Source: Salinivibrio costicola subsp. costicola ATCC 33508 = LMG 11651
GTDB lineage: Bacteria > Pseudomonadota > Gammaproteobacteria > Enterobacterales > Vibrionaceae
DNA length: 64,000 nt
Direction of reading: 5' to 3'
Assembly: GCA_000565345.1 (NCBI GenBank)
Contig: AQOF01000004.1
Coordinates: 38,296 to 102,295, forward strand
A program made the position numbers and the translations under genes. The notes beneath the pieces were generated by a model. It did not search any database. It was not told the origin of the DNA and was given only the letters and a program-made list of their open reading frames with translations. Numbering within the stretch: the first letter of the stretch is position 1; every line of letters starts with the position of its first letter. This document shows positions 12,605 to 21,310 of the stretch, in pieces.

Positions 12605-12626
12605 ATAGTAATAATACTATCAATGT
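12605..12626. promoter_or_regulatory. Possible LuxR/HapR-type operator before metY-aphA
   Basis: Read on the minus strand the site contains ATTGATA followed by an AT-rich right half, and I count 14 of 22 matches to the LuxR/HapR consensus palindrome of Vibrio. It also holds the dyad ATAGTA-ATAA-TACTAT. It lies 56-77 bases upstream of metY. The match is modest and AT-rich promoters give such matches by chance. Confidence 0.3.
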
Positions 12627-12700
12627 AACAGCAAGCCTTAGACGTGGCTATGGATAAAAAATCTCGCGTGTGCGTCGGTTTCTATTCGCTCGCTTGATAC

Positions 12701-12730
12701 AAAAAAAAGCCGCACCCGAGGGTACGGCTT
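12701..12730 (-). terminator. Intrinsic terminator of ppc
   Basis: On the minus strand GCCGTACCC-TCG-GGTGCGGC forms a hairpin with one mismatch, followed by eight Ts, starting a few bases after the ppc stop. Confidence 0.85.
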
Positions 12731-12737
12731 GAGTCGA

Positions 12738-15371
12738 TTAGCCAGTGTTACGCAGGCCTGCGGCAATGCCCGCGATGGAGATCATCAAGGCATCGTCAAG
12801 CGACTGATCGTCCTCTTCACATTGCCGTGTACGGTATAACAGCTCAGCTTGCAGCATATTCAGTGGCTCGACGTAAATATTACGTAAGCGAATCGCCTCA
12901 GCGCCCCATGGGTTTTGCTCCATCAGGTTATCGCTGTTTTCCACCGCCAAAATCACTTGAATGTCTTGGCGTAATTGATCGCGGAGTGATTCACCCAAAG
13001 GCCAGAGGCTTTCATCGACCAAACGCTGATCATAGTATTTGGCAATATCGAGGTTGGTTTTGGTAAACACCATCTCCAGCATGCCAAGCCGGGTGGAGAA
13101 GAATGGCCACTCACGACACATTTCTTCTAGCTGGGCTTTATGGCCTTTGGAAATGGCATGATCGATCGCTTGTCCAGCGCCTAGCCAAGCCGGAAGTAAG
13201 AGGCGATTTTGACTCCAGGCGAAAATCCAAGGAATTGCCCGTAAGCTTTCCACCCCGCCTTGCGGGTTGCGCTTAGAAGGGCGCGATCCCAGTGGCAGCT
13301 TGCCTAACTCAAGCTCTGGTGTGGTGGAGCGGAAGTAAGGCACAAATTGCTCATGGCCGCGAACCACATCGCGATAGGCTTGGCAAGAAATGTCACTCAA
13401 GGTATCCATCAGCGCACGCCACTCTTGTTTGGGCTCTGGTGGCGGTAGCAGGTTAGCTTCCAAAATGGCGCTGGTGTAGAGGTTCAAACTGTTGACCGCG
13501 ACATCGGGCAGCCCCAGTTTAAAGCGGATCATCTCGCCTTGTTCGGTGACACGGAGGCCACCTTTTAAACTACGAGGGGGCTGTGACAACAAGGCGGCAT
13601 GGGCGGGCGCACCGCCACGGCCTACGGTGCCGCCACGGCCATGGAAGAGAGTTAAATCAACCCCTTGGTCATCGCATAAGTTGACCAGCGCTTCCATGGC
13701 GCGATATTGCGCCCAACCGGCTGCCATCACCCCGGCATCTTTAGCTGAGTCCGAATAGCCTATCATCACCATTTGGAAGTTCTGAGTAAAGCCACGGTAC
13801 CAATCAATCGCCATGAGCTCGCCAATGACTGATTCCGCGTTGTTCAGGTCGTCCAAGGTTTCGAATAACGGGCACACATCCATGCGGAATGGGCAGCCGG
13901 CTTCTTGGAGTATCAAATGCACCGCCAGCACGTCCGAGGCGGTCCTCGCCATTGAAATCACATAGGCACCCAGCGCTTCACGCGGCTGCTGGGCAATCAC
14001 CCGGCAGGTGTCGATCACTTCTTTGACGTCATCCGACGGGGTCCAATCACGGGGTAATAGCGGCCGTTTCGAGGACAATTCACGGATCAAAAAGGCTTGT
14101 TTGTCTTGCTCGCTCCATTGCGCGTAATCGCCCATCCCCAAATAGCGGGTCACTTCTGAGAGCACATCGGCATGACGAGTGCTTTCTTGGCGAATATCGA
14201 GCTTGATTAAGTGAACGCCAAAACATTGCACGCAGCGAAGCAAATCAAGCAACTTGCCGTCGGCAATAATGCCCATACCGCATTGGTGGAGTGACTGGTA
14301 ACACGCCAGTAATGGCTGCCACAGCTGCTGGGTGTCGGTCAGAATGCCCTGTGATGACGTGCGCTCGCCTTTCAGCTTGGCATCTAAATAACTTAATGTG
14401 TGATTGAGCTGACTGCGCAGCGTTTTCAAGATCGCGCGATACGGTTCGTGCGCCTCGCCGGCCATCTCGCGCACGGTGTCATCACACTGAGTCATCGACA
14501 GTTCGCTGATCAGATCTTGCACATCACGCAAATACAGGTCGGCGGCTTTCCAGCGTGAAAGCAGCATCACTTCACGGGTGACCTCGCTGGTGACATACGG
14601 GTTGCCGTCGCGATCGCCGCCCATCCAAGAGGAGATTTGTACTGGCTTGGCATCAATGGGCAAGTTGATGTCTAAGTGGCTCTCAAGCTGCTGATCGAAT
14701 TGGCGTAAAAATGCGGGCACTGCTTGCCATAATGAATTTTCAATCACCGCGAAGCCCCACTTGGCCTCGTCGAGCGGTGTCGGGCGTTCTTGGCGAATCA
14801 CATCGGTATGCCAGGCTTGTGCAATCAACTGTTCAAGGCGTTTCTCGGTTTTGGCTCGCTCGTCGGCGCCTAAATAGTCGCTCAGCTCGAGTTTGGATAA
14901 GCATTTATTGATTTGCACCAAGTTATGAATGGTGGTGCGGCGCGCAATTTCAGTGGGGTGCGCGGTCAGGACTAACTCAATTTTTAAATCGGCGATCGCC
15001 TTCTGCGCGTCATTGGCATCAATCTCACCTTGGCTGACGCGTCGGAGCAGGTTATCAATCGCATCGGGGCTACACTCATGGGTGTCAGATTGGCGCGACA
15101 CCGTATGGTATTGCTCAGCAATATTAGTCAGATTCAAAAATTGGCTAAAGGCGCGGGCAACCGGAAGCAGTTGGTCTGCGGGTAAGTTTTGCAGCACGGT
15201 TTTCAGCTTAGCATGGTCATCCTGATTACCTGCTGCAGCCGATTTTGAGAGCTGACGAATTTCCTCAACTTTTTCTAAAAGTGCGGGGCCATGGGCATCT
15301 TCAATGGTGTTGCCCAGCAGATGGCCAAGCATACTGACGTTACTTTTTAAGGCAGAGTACTTTTCGTTCAT
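12738..15371 (-). CDS. ppc: Phosphoenolpyruvate carboxylase
   Basis: Anaplerotic enzyme: PEP plus bicarbonate gives oxaloacetate. It feeds the aspartate family (methionine) and arginine pathways encoded on both sides. The 877 residues are uninterrupted. Signature motifs are [13 protein letters not shown] (catalytic His), the glycine-rich [14 protein letters not shown], the arginine near GSRPSKR, and the conserved C-terminal NTG. An upstream in-frame start exists at 15392, but the ATG at 15369-15371 gives [16 protein letters not shown], the family start. Transcription is divergent from the arg operon. Confidence 0.97.
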   Translation of the reverse strand: MNEKYSALKSNVSMLGHLLGNTIEDAHGPALLEKVEEIRQLSKSAAAGNQDDHAKLKTVLQNLPADQLLPVARAFSQFLNLTNIAEQYHTVSRQSDTHECSPDAIDNLLRRVSQGEIDANDAQKAIADLKIELVLTAHPTEIARRTTIHNLVQINKCLSKLELSDYLGADERAKTEKRLEQLIAQAWHTDVIRQERPTPLDEAKWGFAVIENSLWQAVPAFLRQFDQQLESHLDINLPIDAKPVQISSWMGGDRDGNPYVTSEVTREVMLLSRWKAADLYLRDVQDLISELSMTQCDDTVREMAGEAHEPYRAILKTLRSQLNHTLSYLDAKLKGERTSSQGILTDTQQLWQPLLACYQSLHQCGMGIIADGKLLDLLRCVQCFGVHLIKLDIRQESTRHADVLSEVTRYLGMGDYAQWSEQDKQAFLIRELSSKRPLLPRDWTPSDDVKEVIDTCRVIAQQPREALGAYVISMARTASDVLAVHLILQEAGCPFRMDVCPLFETLDDLNNAESVIGELMAIDWYRGFTQNFQMVMIGYSDSAKDAGVMAAGWAQYRAMEALVNLCDDQGVDLTLFHGRGGTVGRGGAPAHAALLSQPPRSLKGGLRVTEQGEMIRFKLGLPDVAVNSLNLYTSAILEANLLPPPEPKQEWRALMDTLSDISCQAYRDVVRGHEQFVPYFRSTTPELELGKLPLGSRPSKRNPQGGVESLRAIPWIFAWSQNRLLLPAWLGAGQAIDHAISKGHKAQLEEMCREWPFFSTRLGMLEMVFTKTNLDIAKYYDQRLVDESLWPLGESLRDQLRQDIQVILAVENSDNLMEQNPWGAEAIRLRNIYVEPLNMLQAELLYRTRQCEEDDQSLDDALMISIAGIAAGLRNTG

Positions 15372-15649
15372 AGCGTATCCATTCTGTAACAAAGTTACAT
15401 CCTACTGTGACTGTAAAGACCCAATCTAGCGAATGTTGCGTGATCGGGTCAACTTAACCGCAAGTTAGCGCGAAAACTGGCTATCGGATTTGATGCTTAT
15501 CATAGAGCTACCTCAAAAGATGAAAAAAAGTTTCAGCTTTCATGTTTGCTAGCGTCTAGAGGGTTTCTTCGCGCTCGTCATCGTGGGTTTTTCTCGTAAA
15601 TGACGACCGTGTTATTTGCATGGTTAGGTGGAATTATTGCTCTAATATG
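15372..15649. other. Intergenic region between ppc and the argC control region: no gene seen
   Basis: The whole ppc-argC gap is 532 bases. This part shows no convincing ORF with a ribosome site and no trace of argE, the gene usually found here. It is AT-rich and should hold the ppc promoter, which I cannot place with confidence. Confidence 0.6.
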
Positions 15650-15690
15650 AATGAATAGACATTAAAAGTGATTTTTTACGCTTTTGGGGG

Positions 15691-15719
15691 TTGACGGGTA
15701 AACGGGAATGCGATAAAAA
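15691..15719 (+). promoter_or_regulatory. Candidate promoter of argCBGH
   Basis: TTGACG at 15691-15696, a 17-base spacer and TAAAAA at 15714-15719. The -10 is covered by the first of two ARG boxes, the arrangement expected for ArgR repression. Confidence 0.5.
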
Positions 15720-15753
15720 ATAACCATTCACTATTTATGAATAAAAATATTTT
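15715..15753. promoter_or_regulatory. ArgR operator: two ARG boxes 3 bases apart
   Basis: Two 18-base boxes, 15715-15732 (with ATTCA in the right half) and 15736-15753 (with TGAAT in the left half), are separated by exactly three bases. This is the spacing of E. coli ArgR operators. Each box has one good half-site and one degenerate half-site. A further box-like element with TGAAT-N4-ATTAA lies at 15650-15667. Confidence 0.65.
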
Positions 15754-15769
15754 CTAAGAAGAGTCGACC

Positions 15770-15820
15770 ATGATACTAGGTACCGCCAAACACAATACCC
15801 TTGCCCTTCGACGACGCTAG
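15770..15820 (+). CDS. Putative arginine leader peptide (MILGTAKHNTLALRRR)
   Basis: A 16-codon ORF starts at ATG 15770, with a good AAGAAGAG ribosome site six bases upstream, and ends with CGA CGA CGC followed at once by TAG. It lies between the ArgR operator and argC. Three consecutive arginine codons before the stop are the hallmark of amino-acid-sensing leader peptides such as hisL or leuL. After the stop come a hairpin (15829-15847) and a C-rich, G-poor stretch, but no U-run, so classical intrinsic attenuation is not supported. Rho-dependent or translational control fits better. After TAG the same frame stays open, with four further Arg codons (CGT, CGC, CGA, AGA), until a TGA overlapping the argC ATG. 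The function is inferred from sequence alone. Confidence 0.5.
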   Translation: MILGTAKHNTLALRRR

Positions 15821-15828
15821 CCTGCTTT

Positions 15829-15872
15829 GCGTGGCTATCCGCTACGCCCTCGACACTTCGCTGCCCCGCAGC
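15829..15872 (+). promoter_or_regulatory. Two RNA hairpins between arg leader ORF and argC
   Basis: GCGTGGC-TATCC-GCTACGC (15829-15847, one G-U pair) and GCTGC-CCC-GCAGC (15860-15872) lie 8-52 bases after the leader stop. The segment 15841-15880 has 19 C and 8 G in 40 bases, a composition typical of Rho loading sites. CACGC at 15873-15877 could pair instead with GCGTG of the first stem, offering a switch. Confidence 0.45.
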
Positions 15873-15903
15873 ACGCCTTAAATATCCATAAAGAGAGACA
15901 CCC

Positions 15904-16915
15904 ATGACACTTAACACCATTATTGTCGGTGCCAGTGGCTACACAGGAGCCGAGCTTGTCGCCCTTGTCCATCGCCATCCGCAATTGCACTTGGCCGGTT
16001 TATATGTCTCGGCAGGCAGTGAAGACGCTAATCGTCCTGTGAGCGCGTTGCACGGGCAACTGCGTGGCGTGGTGGATATGCCACTGATGCCATTGTCCTC
16101 GCCACAGGATGTCGCCAAGCAAGCTGATGTGGTGTTTTTAGCCACCGCGCATGCGGTCAGTCATGAATTGGCGCCGGTTTTTCTGGCTCAAGGTTGCGTG
16201 GTGTTTGATTTGTCGGGGGCGTATCGGGTCAATCAAGCCGATTTTTATCCCGAACACTACGGTTTTGCGCACCAATCGCCGACATGGCTTGAGCAAGCCG
16301 TGTATGGCTTGGCCGAGTGGCAGGGTGAGGCATTGCAAGCAGCGCAGCTAGTCGCCGTACCTGGGTGTTACCCCACCGCCAGTCAATTAGCGCTCAAACC
16401 TGTGCTGGATGCAGGCTTGTTGGATAAACAAATGTGGCCGGTGATTAATGCTACCAGCGGCGTGACGGGCGCGGGGCGCAAAGCGAGTCTGACCAACAGT
16501 TTTTGCGAAGTGAGCCTGCATGCCTACGGGGTGTTTTCTCATCGTCATCAGCCAGAGATTGCCGCACACCTAGATACGCCGGTGATTTTCACCCCGCACC
16601 TTGGCAGCTACAAACGCGGCATTCTTGCCACCATTACCGCCAAATTAGCGCCAGGTGTTAGTGAGGCGGAGGTGGGGAAGGCACGTCTCTCACGCCTATC
16701 AAGAGGCGCCTTTGGTACGGGTGCTTCCTGCCGGTGAGGTGGCCAAGCTACACGCGGTGCAACATACCGGCTTTTGCGATATTGGCTATCAGGCCGCGCG
16801 TGGGCATCTGATCCTTACCAGTGCGATTGATAATTTACTTAAAGGCGCGGCCAGCCAAGCCGTGCAGTGTTTAAACCTGAAGTTTGGCTTTGCCGAAACT
16901 ACCGCGATTGTCTAG
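15904..16915 (+). CDS. argC: ArgC, N-acetyl-gamma-glutamyl-phosphate reductase (one frameshift)
   Basis: NADPH-dependent third step of arginine synthesis. It has the Rossmann start [13 protein letters not shown] and the active-site Cys155 in [10 protein letters not shown]. The frame breaks at 16681-16690 (GGCACGTCTCTCACGCC), where one base is extra. Corrected, it reads through [15 protein letters not shown] to [14 protein letters not shown] and stops at 16915, for 336 residues (E. coli 334). First gene of argCBGH; argB starts ten bases later. Confidence 0.93.
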
Positions 16916-16924
16916 GAGAAACGG

Positions 16925-17704
16925 ATGAAAACGCCATTAGTGATTAAATTAGGCGGTGCGGCACTGAGCTGCGGCGAGACCCTCGCCAAGGTTTTCGGCG
17001 CGATCAATACCTATCGCAGTGAGGCGGAGCGCCCGTTAGTGCTGGTGCATGGTGGCGGCTACTTGGTCGATGATCTGCTCAAAAAGCTCAACCTCACCAG
17101 TGTGAAAAAACAAGGCTTACGGGTCACGCCCACCGACCAGATTGATTATGTCACCGGTGCGTTGGCAGGGACAGCAAACAAGTTGCTGTTAGCCGAAGCG
17201 CGTAAGGCGAAGATTAAAAGCTGTGGCTTGAGCTTGGCCGATGGTGGCCTGTGTCAGGTCAGCCAGTTGGATCCTGAGCTGGGTGCGGTGGGAGAAGCCA
17301 GCGCCGGCGATCCCAGCCTGCTGCAGGCGGTACTGGCCGCAGATTGTGTCCCCATTATTAGCTCGATTGGTATCAGTGACCAAGGTGAGCTGATGAACGT
17401 TAATGCCGACCAAGCAGCGGTCGCGGTGGCGACCACTCTCGGGGCGGAGCTAGTGCTGCTGTCAGATGTCAGTGGTGTGTTGGATGGCAAAGGCCATCTG
17501 CTGCCCTGTTTGACCGAGCTGGATGCGCAACACCTGATAGAAAAAGGCGTGATCACCGATGGCATGGTGGTCAAGGTCAACGCGGCGTTTGCCGCCGCCC
17601 GCGAACTGGGTAAACCGGTGGAGATTGCCACTTGGCGTTACCCAGAAAAACTCACCCAATTATTCGATGGCCAGCAAATCGGCACCCGGTTTAGCGCCAG
17701 TTAA
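16925..17704 (+). CDS. argB: ArgB, N-acetylglutamate kinase
   Basis: Phosphorylates N-acetylglutamate, the second step of arginine synthesis. The amino-acid-kinase fold shows VIKLGGAAL (N-terminal Lys), [11 protein letters not shown], and a C-terminal [10 protein letters not shown] with the second catalytic lysine. It is 259 residues, close to the E. coli enzyme, and lacks the N-terminal helix of arginine-inhibited hexameric kinases, so feedback control probably acts at another step. The frame is intact and an AGGAGAA ribosome site precedes it. Confidence 0.96.
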   Translation: MKTPLVIKLGGAALSCGETLAKVFGAINTYRSEAERPLVLVHGGGYLVDDLLKKLNLTSVKKQGLRVTPTDQIDYVTGALAGTANKLLLAEARKAKIKSCGLSLADGGLCQVSQLDPELGAVGEASAGDPSLLQAVLAADCVPIISSIGISDQGELMNVNADQAAVAVATTLGAELVLLSDVSGVLDGKGHLLPCLTELDAQHLIEKGVITDGMVVKVNAAFAAARELGKPVEIATWRYPEKLTQLFDGQQIGTRFSAS

Positions 17705-17759
17705 TAAGACGTATAACGACGCTACTCAAACCGTCGCATCATGATTTAAGGAGAACAAG

Positions 17760-18971
17760 ATGAGCAAAGTCAACAAAGTGGTACTGGCCTATTCGGGTGG
17801 ATTGGATACCTCGGCCATCATTCCCTGGCTAAAAGAACACTATGACTGTGAAGTCGTCGCCTTTGTCGCCGACGTCGGTCAAGGCGAGCAAGAGCTCGAA
17901 GGCATTGAGCAAAAAGCGCTCGCTTCGGGGGCATCACAGTGTTTTATCGCCGATCTAAAACACGAAATGGTGGCGGATTATATTTATCCCAGCCTGAAAA
18001 CCGGTGCGGTGTATGAAGGCAAGTACCTACTTGGCACCTCGATGGCGCGTCCTATCATTGCCAAAGCGCAGGTCGCGTGCGCCCTCGAGGTCGGCGCGGA
18101 TGCGCTTTGCCACGGCTGTACCGGAAAGGGGAACGATCAAGTCCGTTTTGAGAGCACCTTCTCCGCGCTGGCGCCGCAGCTGAAAGTGATTGCGCCTTGG
18201 CGTGAGTGGGATCTCACCAGTCGTGAAGCCCTGCTCGATTACTTGGCCGCCCGTGATATTCCGTGCACGGCGAGCCTTGAGAAAATCTATTCACGTGATG
18301 CCAATGCTTGGCACGTCTCAACCGAAGGCGGCGTGTTAGAAGATACCTGGACGGCGGCCAACCAAGATTGCTGGGTATGGACTGTCGCGCCGGAAGAGGC
18401 GCCCAATACGCCCGAGTTTGTCACCTTGGGAGTACAAAGCGGGGAAGTGGTCTCGGTCGATGGTGAATCCATGTCGCCTTATGACGTGCTAACGCTATTG
18501 AATGACAAAGGTGCCGAACATGGCGTGGGACGGATTGATATCGTTGAGAACCGTTTGGTGGGGATGAAATCCCGCGGCTGCTACGAAACCCCGGGTGGCA
18601 CCATCATCATGGAAGCACTGCGCGGCGTTGAACAATTGGTGCTGGATAAAGAGAGTTATCAGTTCCGTGAGGAACTCGGTTTAAAAGCCTCTCACCTGAT
18701 TTATGATGGGCGTTGGTTTACGCCACTTTGTCAGTCGATTGTTGCCGCGGCCAATTCTCTCGCCGCACCGGTAACGGGCGAGGTGGTAATCAAGCTCTAT
18801 AAAGGGCAAGCGACGGTGGTACAAAAGCGCTCGACCAATAGCTTGTACTCGGAAGACTTTGCCACCTTCGGGGATGACGATGTCTACGATCACAGCCACG
18901 CCGAAGGCTTTATCCGTTTGTATTCGCTGTCGAGCCGGATTCGGACACTGAACAAACAAAAACAATCCTAA
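17760..18971 (+). CDS. argG: ArgG, argininosuccinate synthase
   Basis: ATP-dependent ligation of citrulline and aspartate. The N-type ATP pyrophosphatase loop AYSGGLDTS is at residues 10-18. Other family strings are [17 protein letters not shown] and [13 protein letters not shown]. At 403 residues it is the short bacterial type, unlike the longer E. coli ArgG. The frame is intact. A GGAG site precedes the ATG. It sits between argB and argH in the operon. Confidence 0.96.
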   Translation: MSKVNKVVLAYSGGLDTSAIIPWLKEHYDCEVVAFVADVGQGEQELEGIEQKALASGASQCFIADLKHEMVADYIYPSLKTGAVYEGKYLLGTSMARPIIAKAQVACALEVGADALCHGCTGKGNDQVRFESTFSALAPQLKVIAPWREWDLTSREALLDYLAARDIPCTASLEKIYSRDANAWHVSTEGGVLEDTWTAANQDCWVWTVAPEEAPNTPEFVTLGVQSGEVVSVDGESMSPYDVLTLLNDKGAEHGVGRIDIVENRLVGMKSRGCYETPGGTIIMEALRGVEQLVLDKESYQFREELGLKASHLIYDGRWFTPLCQSIVAAANSLAAPVTGEVVIKLYKGQATVVQKRSTNSLYSEDFATFGDDDVYDHSHAEGFIRLYSLSSRIRTLNKQKQS

Positions 18972-19006
18972 TTAAAAAAGCATCGTGAGCAGTAAGGAGA
19001 GACAGC

Positions 19007-20893
19007 ATGGCATTATGGGGCGGACGCTTTAGTCAAGCAGCAGACAAACGGTTTCAAGCGTTTAATGATTCGCTGCGCTTTGACTATCGCTTAGCAGAGC
19101 AAGACATTGTGGGCTCCATTGCTTGGTCGAAAGCCTTGCGTTCAGTGGGCGTGCTGAGTGATGACGAGCAACAGCAATTGGAGCTGGCGCTCAATGAGCT
19201 CAAGCTGTCGGTGATGGAAAACCCTGAGCAGATCTTAAACTCAGAGTCCGAAGATATTCACAGTTGGGTCGAGCAGCAACTGATCGATAAAGTCGGGGAT
19301 TTGGGCAAAAAGCTGCATACCGGGCGCTCACGCAACGATCAGGTGGCCACGGATCTCAAACTGTGGTGTCGCCAGCAAGGCCAGCAAATCTTGCTGTCTC
19401 TCGATAAGCTTCAGCAGCAGCTGGTGGATGTGGCGGGTCAGCACCATGGTACCGTGCTGCCTGGCTACACCCACTTGCAGCGTGCACAACCTGTGACCTT
19501 TGCCCATTGGTGTCTGGCCTATCTGGAGATGTTTGAGCGTGATACCACGCGTTTGCAAGATGCGCTTAGTCGCTTGGATACCTGCCCACTCGGATCGGGG
19601 GCGCTGGCAGGCACCGCGTACCCGATTGATCGCGATGCCTTGGCACAAAACCTGGGATTTAGACGGGCCACCCGTAATAGTTTGGATTCGGTCTCGGACC
19701 GCGATCATGTGATGGAGATGATGTCTGCTGCATCCATGTCGATGTTGCATCTGTCACGGATGGCCGAAGACATGATCTTCTATAACTCGGGCGAGTCCGG
19801 GTTTATCGAGCTGGCCGATACCGTCACCTCAGGCTCGTCGCTGATGCCACAGAAGAAAAACCCCGATGCGTTAGAACTGATACGTGGTCGAACGGGTCGG
19901 GTGTATGGTTCCTTGTCGGCAATGATGATGACAGTGAAAGCCTTGCCGCTGGCCTACAACAAGGACATGCAAGAAGACAAAGAAGGGCTATTCGATGCCA
20001 TGGACACCTGGCATGACTGCTTAGACATGGCGGCCCTGTGCTTTGAAGGCATCACCATCCATAAAGACAAAACCTTGCAAGCGGCGCAGCAAGGTCATGC
20101 CAATGCGACCGAGCTGGCCGATTATTTGGTGAGCAAAGGGATCCCGTTCCGTGAAGCCCACCATATTGTTGGCGTGGCGGTGGTGTCAGCCATTGAGCAA
20201 GGGTGTGCGCTGGAAGCGCTGCCGCTAGAAACCTTGCAGCAATTCTCACCGGTGATTGAAGATGATGTGTATGCCATGCTCACGATTGAATCCTGCTTGG
20301 CCCAACGTCGGGCACTGGGAGGGGTGGCACCTGAGCAGGTCAGCTTTGCTATTCAAGAAGCGCAAAAGCGCTTGGATAAGCGCTTTACCCCCAAAGTCAC
20401 CGGTGCGCTCGGCGCGGCTCACCGATTTGGATACCATTGAAGGCATGGTGGTGTATTGGGCGAAATTGGGGGAGAACTTACCGCGCGACCGTCATGAATT
20501 AGTGCGTAATATTGGCCTGTTTGCGGTATCTGAGCATCAAGGGGATTTGACCGGCTGCGGATCGCTGTATATTTACGACTCAGGCTGGCAGAAATTCGCT
20601 CCTTAGGGGTTGAAGCGGGCTGGCAGCGCCAAGGACACGGCACGGCGTTGATGATGCACTTGATTAAAAAAGCCAAGCAAATGGCGATTGAGCAAGTCTT
20701 TGTCCTCACCCGGGTGCCCGAGTTTTTCACCCAGTTGGGCTTTACCTCAGTGTCGAAATCGCAATTGCCAGAGAAAGTGATGAAAGATTGTGAAATCTGT
20801 CCGCGCTTCCACGCCTGTGATGAAGTGGCTCTGACCTATAACATTGCGGGACCGGCGACGATCTCGACCTTCTCACATGCAGAGATTGAGTGA
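19007..20893 (+). CDS. argH: ArgH-ArgA fusion: argininosuccinate lyase with C-terminal N-acetyltransferase domain (two frameshifts)
   Basis: The N-terminal 460 residues are argininosuccinate lyase, with [21 protein letters not shown] and the fumarase-superfamily signature [12 protein letters not shown]. They are followed by a GNAT acetyltransferase domain ([48 protein letters not shown]). This is the known argH(A) fusion of Vibrio, Moritella and relatives, in which the extra domain supplies N-acetylglutamate synthase. The frame shifts twice: near 20401-20412, between the two domains (one base extra or two missing), and near 20584-20587 (GGCTGG should be GGCCTGG). Both errors fall after the lyase domain, so the lyase is readable as it stands. 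Whether the first shift is real is worth checking. Confidence 0.9.
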
Positions 20894-20923
20894 AAAAGTG
20901 TGGGGCGGCTTTAGGGCCGCTTT
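20894..20923. terminator. Weak terminator-like hairpin after argH
   Basis: GCGGC-TTTAGG-GCCGC flanked by an A-run on one side and TTTCT on the other, at the convergent ends of argH and the DUF3624 gene. The U-run is poor. Confidence 0.45.
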
Positions 20924-21150
20924 CTGTTGCGCCGAAACGGATAAATCAGCAAATGAAGCAGCAGCAGCGCGCTGGCACTGCCAGCGGCGAACAGTAATGC
21001 GATCGATTCAACTTGCCGTGGCGTGTCGGCATAGGCCCACCACCAAAACGGCCAAAGTATGGCAGAAATGACAGCAAGTTGGGTCATACAGCGCGTGCAG
21101 CGTCCTAACTTCTGCTTCCAAATGCCAGATTGACAATATTTACAAGCCAT
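20911..21150 (-). CDS. DUF3624 family small membrane protein
   Basis: A protein of 79 residues. The N-terminus has two CxxC pairs (MACKYCQSG and GRCTRCM), suggesting a small zinc or thiol-binding knuckle. Two hydrophobic segments follow (about residues 24-40 and 48-70), then a basic tail PFRRNRKRP. I recognise it as the Vibrio DUF3624 type, of unknown function. The start is the ATG at 21148-21150; the frame extends upstream but without a better start. It is convergent with argH and in its usual Vibrio place. Confidence 0.75.
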   Translation of the reverse strand: MACKYCQSGIWKQKLGRCTRCMTQLAVISAILWPFWWWAYADTPRQVESIALLFAAGSASALLLLHLLIYPFRRNRKRP

Positions 21151-21210
21151 ATGGGCTCTCTTGGTCAGTGAGGGCGATACGCCATTGTGGCGCAGTGAGT
21201 CGTTGGATAC

Positions 21211-21234
21211 AAAAAAGCCTCCACGAAGGAGGCA
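21211..21234 (-). terminator. Intrinsic terminator of the Prx-reductase unit
   Basis: On the minus strand GCCTCC-TTCGT-GGAGGC followed by six Ts. It lies 77 bases after the reductase stop and before the DUF3624 start. Confidence 0.82.
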
Positions 21235-21310
21235 AAAGGTAAGCAAGTGCTTGGGGAAGCAACAGGCATTGCCTGTAAAGCGCCGAGCGTTCGGCGAAAA
21301 GGGCAGTGAA

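Noticed and set aside
15821..15880. Intrinsic attenuator terminator after the arg leader peptide
   Set aside because: The hairpins are real but no U-run follows either, so a rho-independent terminator cannot be called.
15735..15920. 61-codon minus-strand ORF across the argC leader
   Set aside because: It overlaps the ArgR operator and the argC start on the other strand and has no ribosome site.
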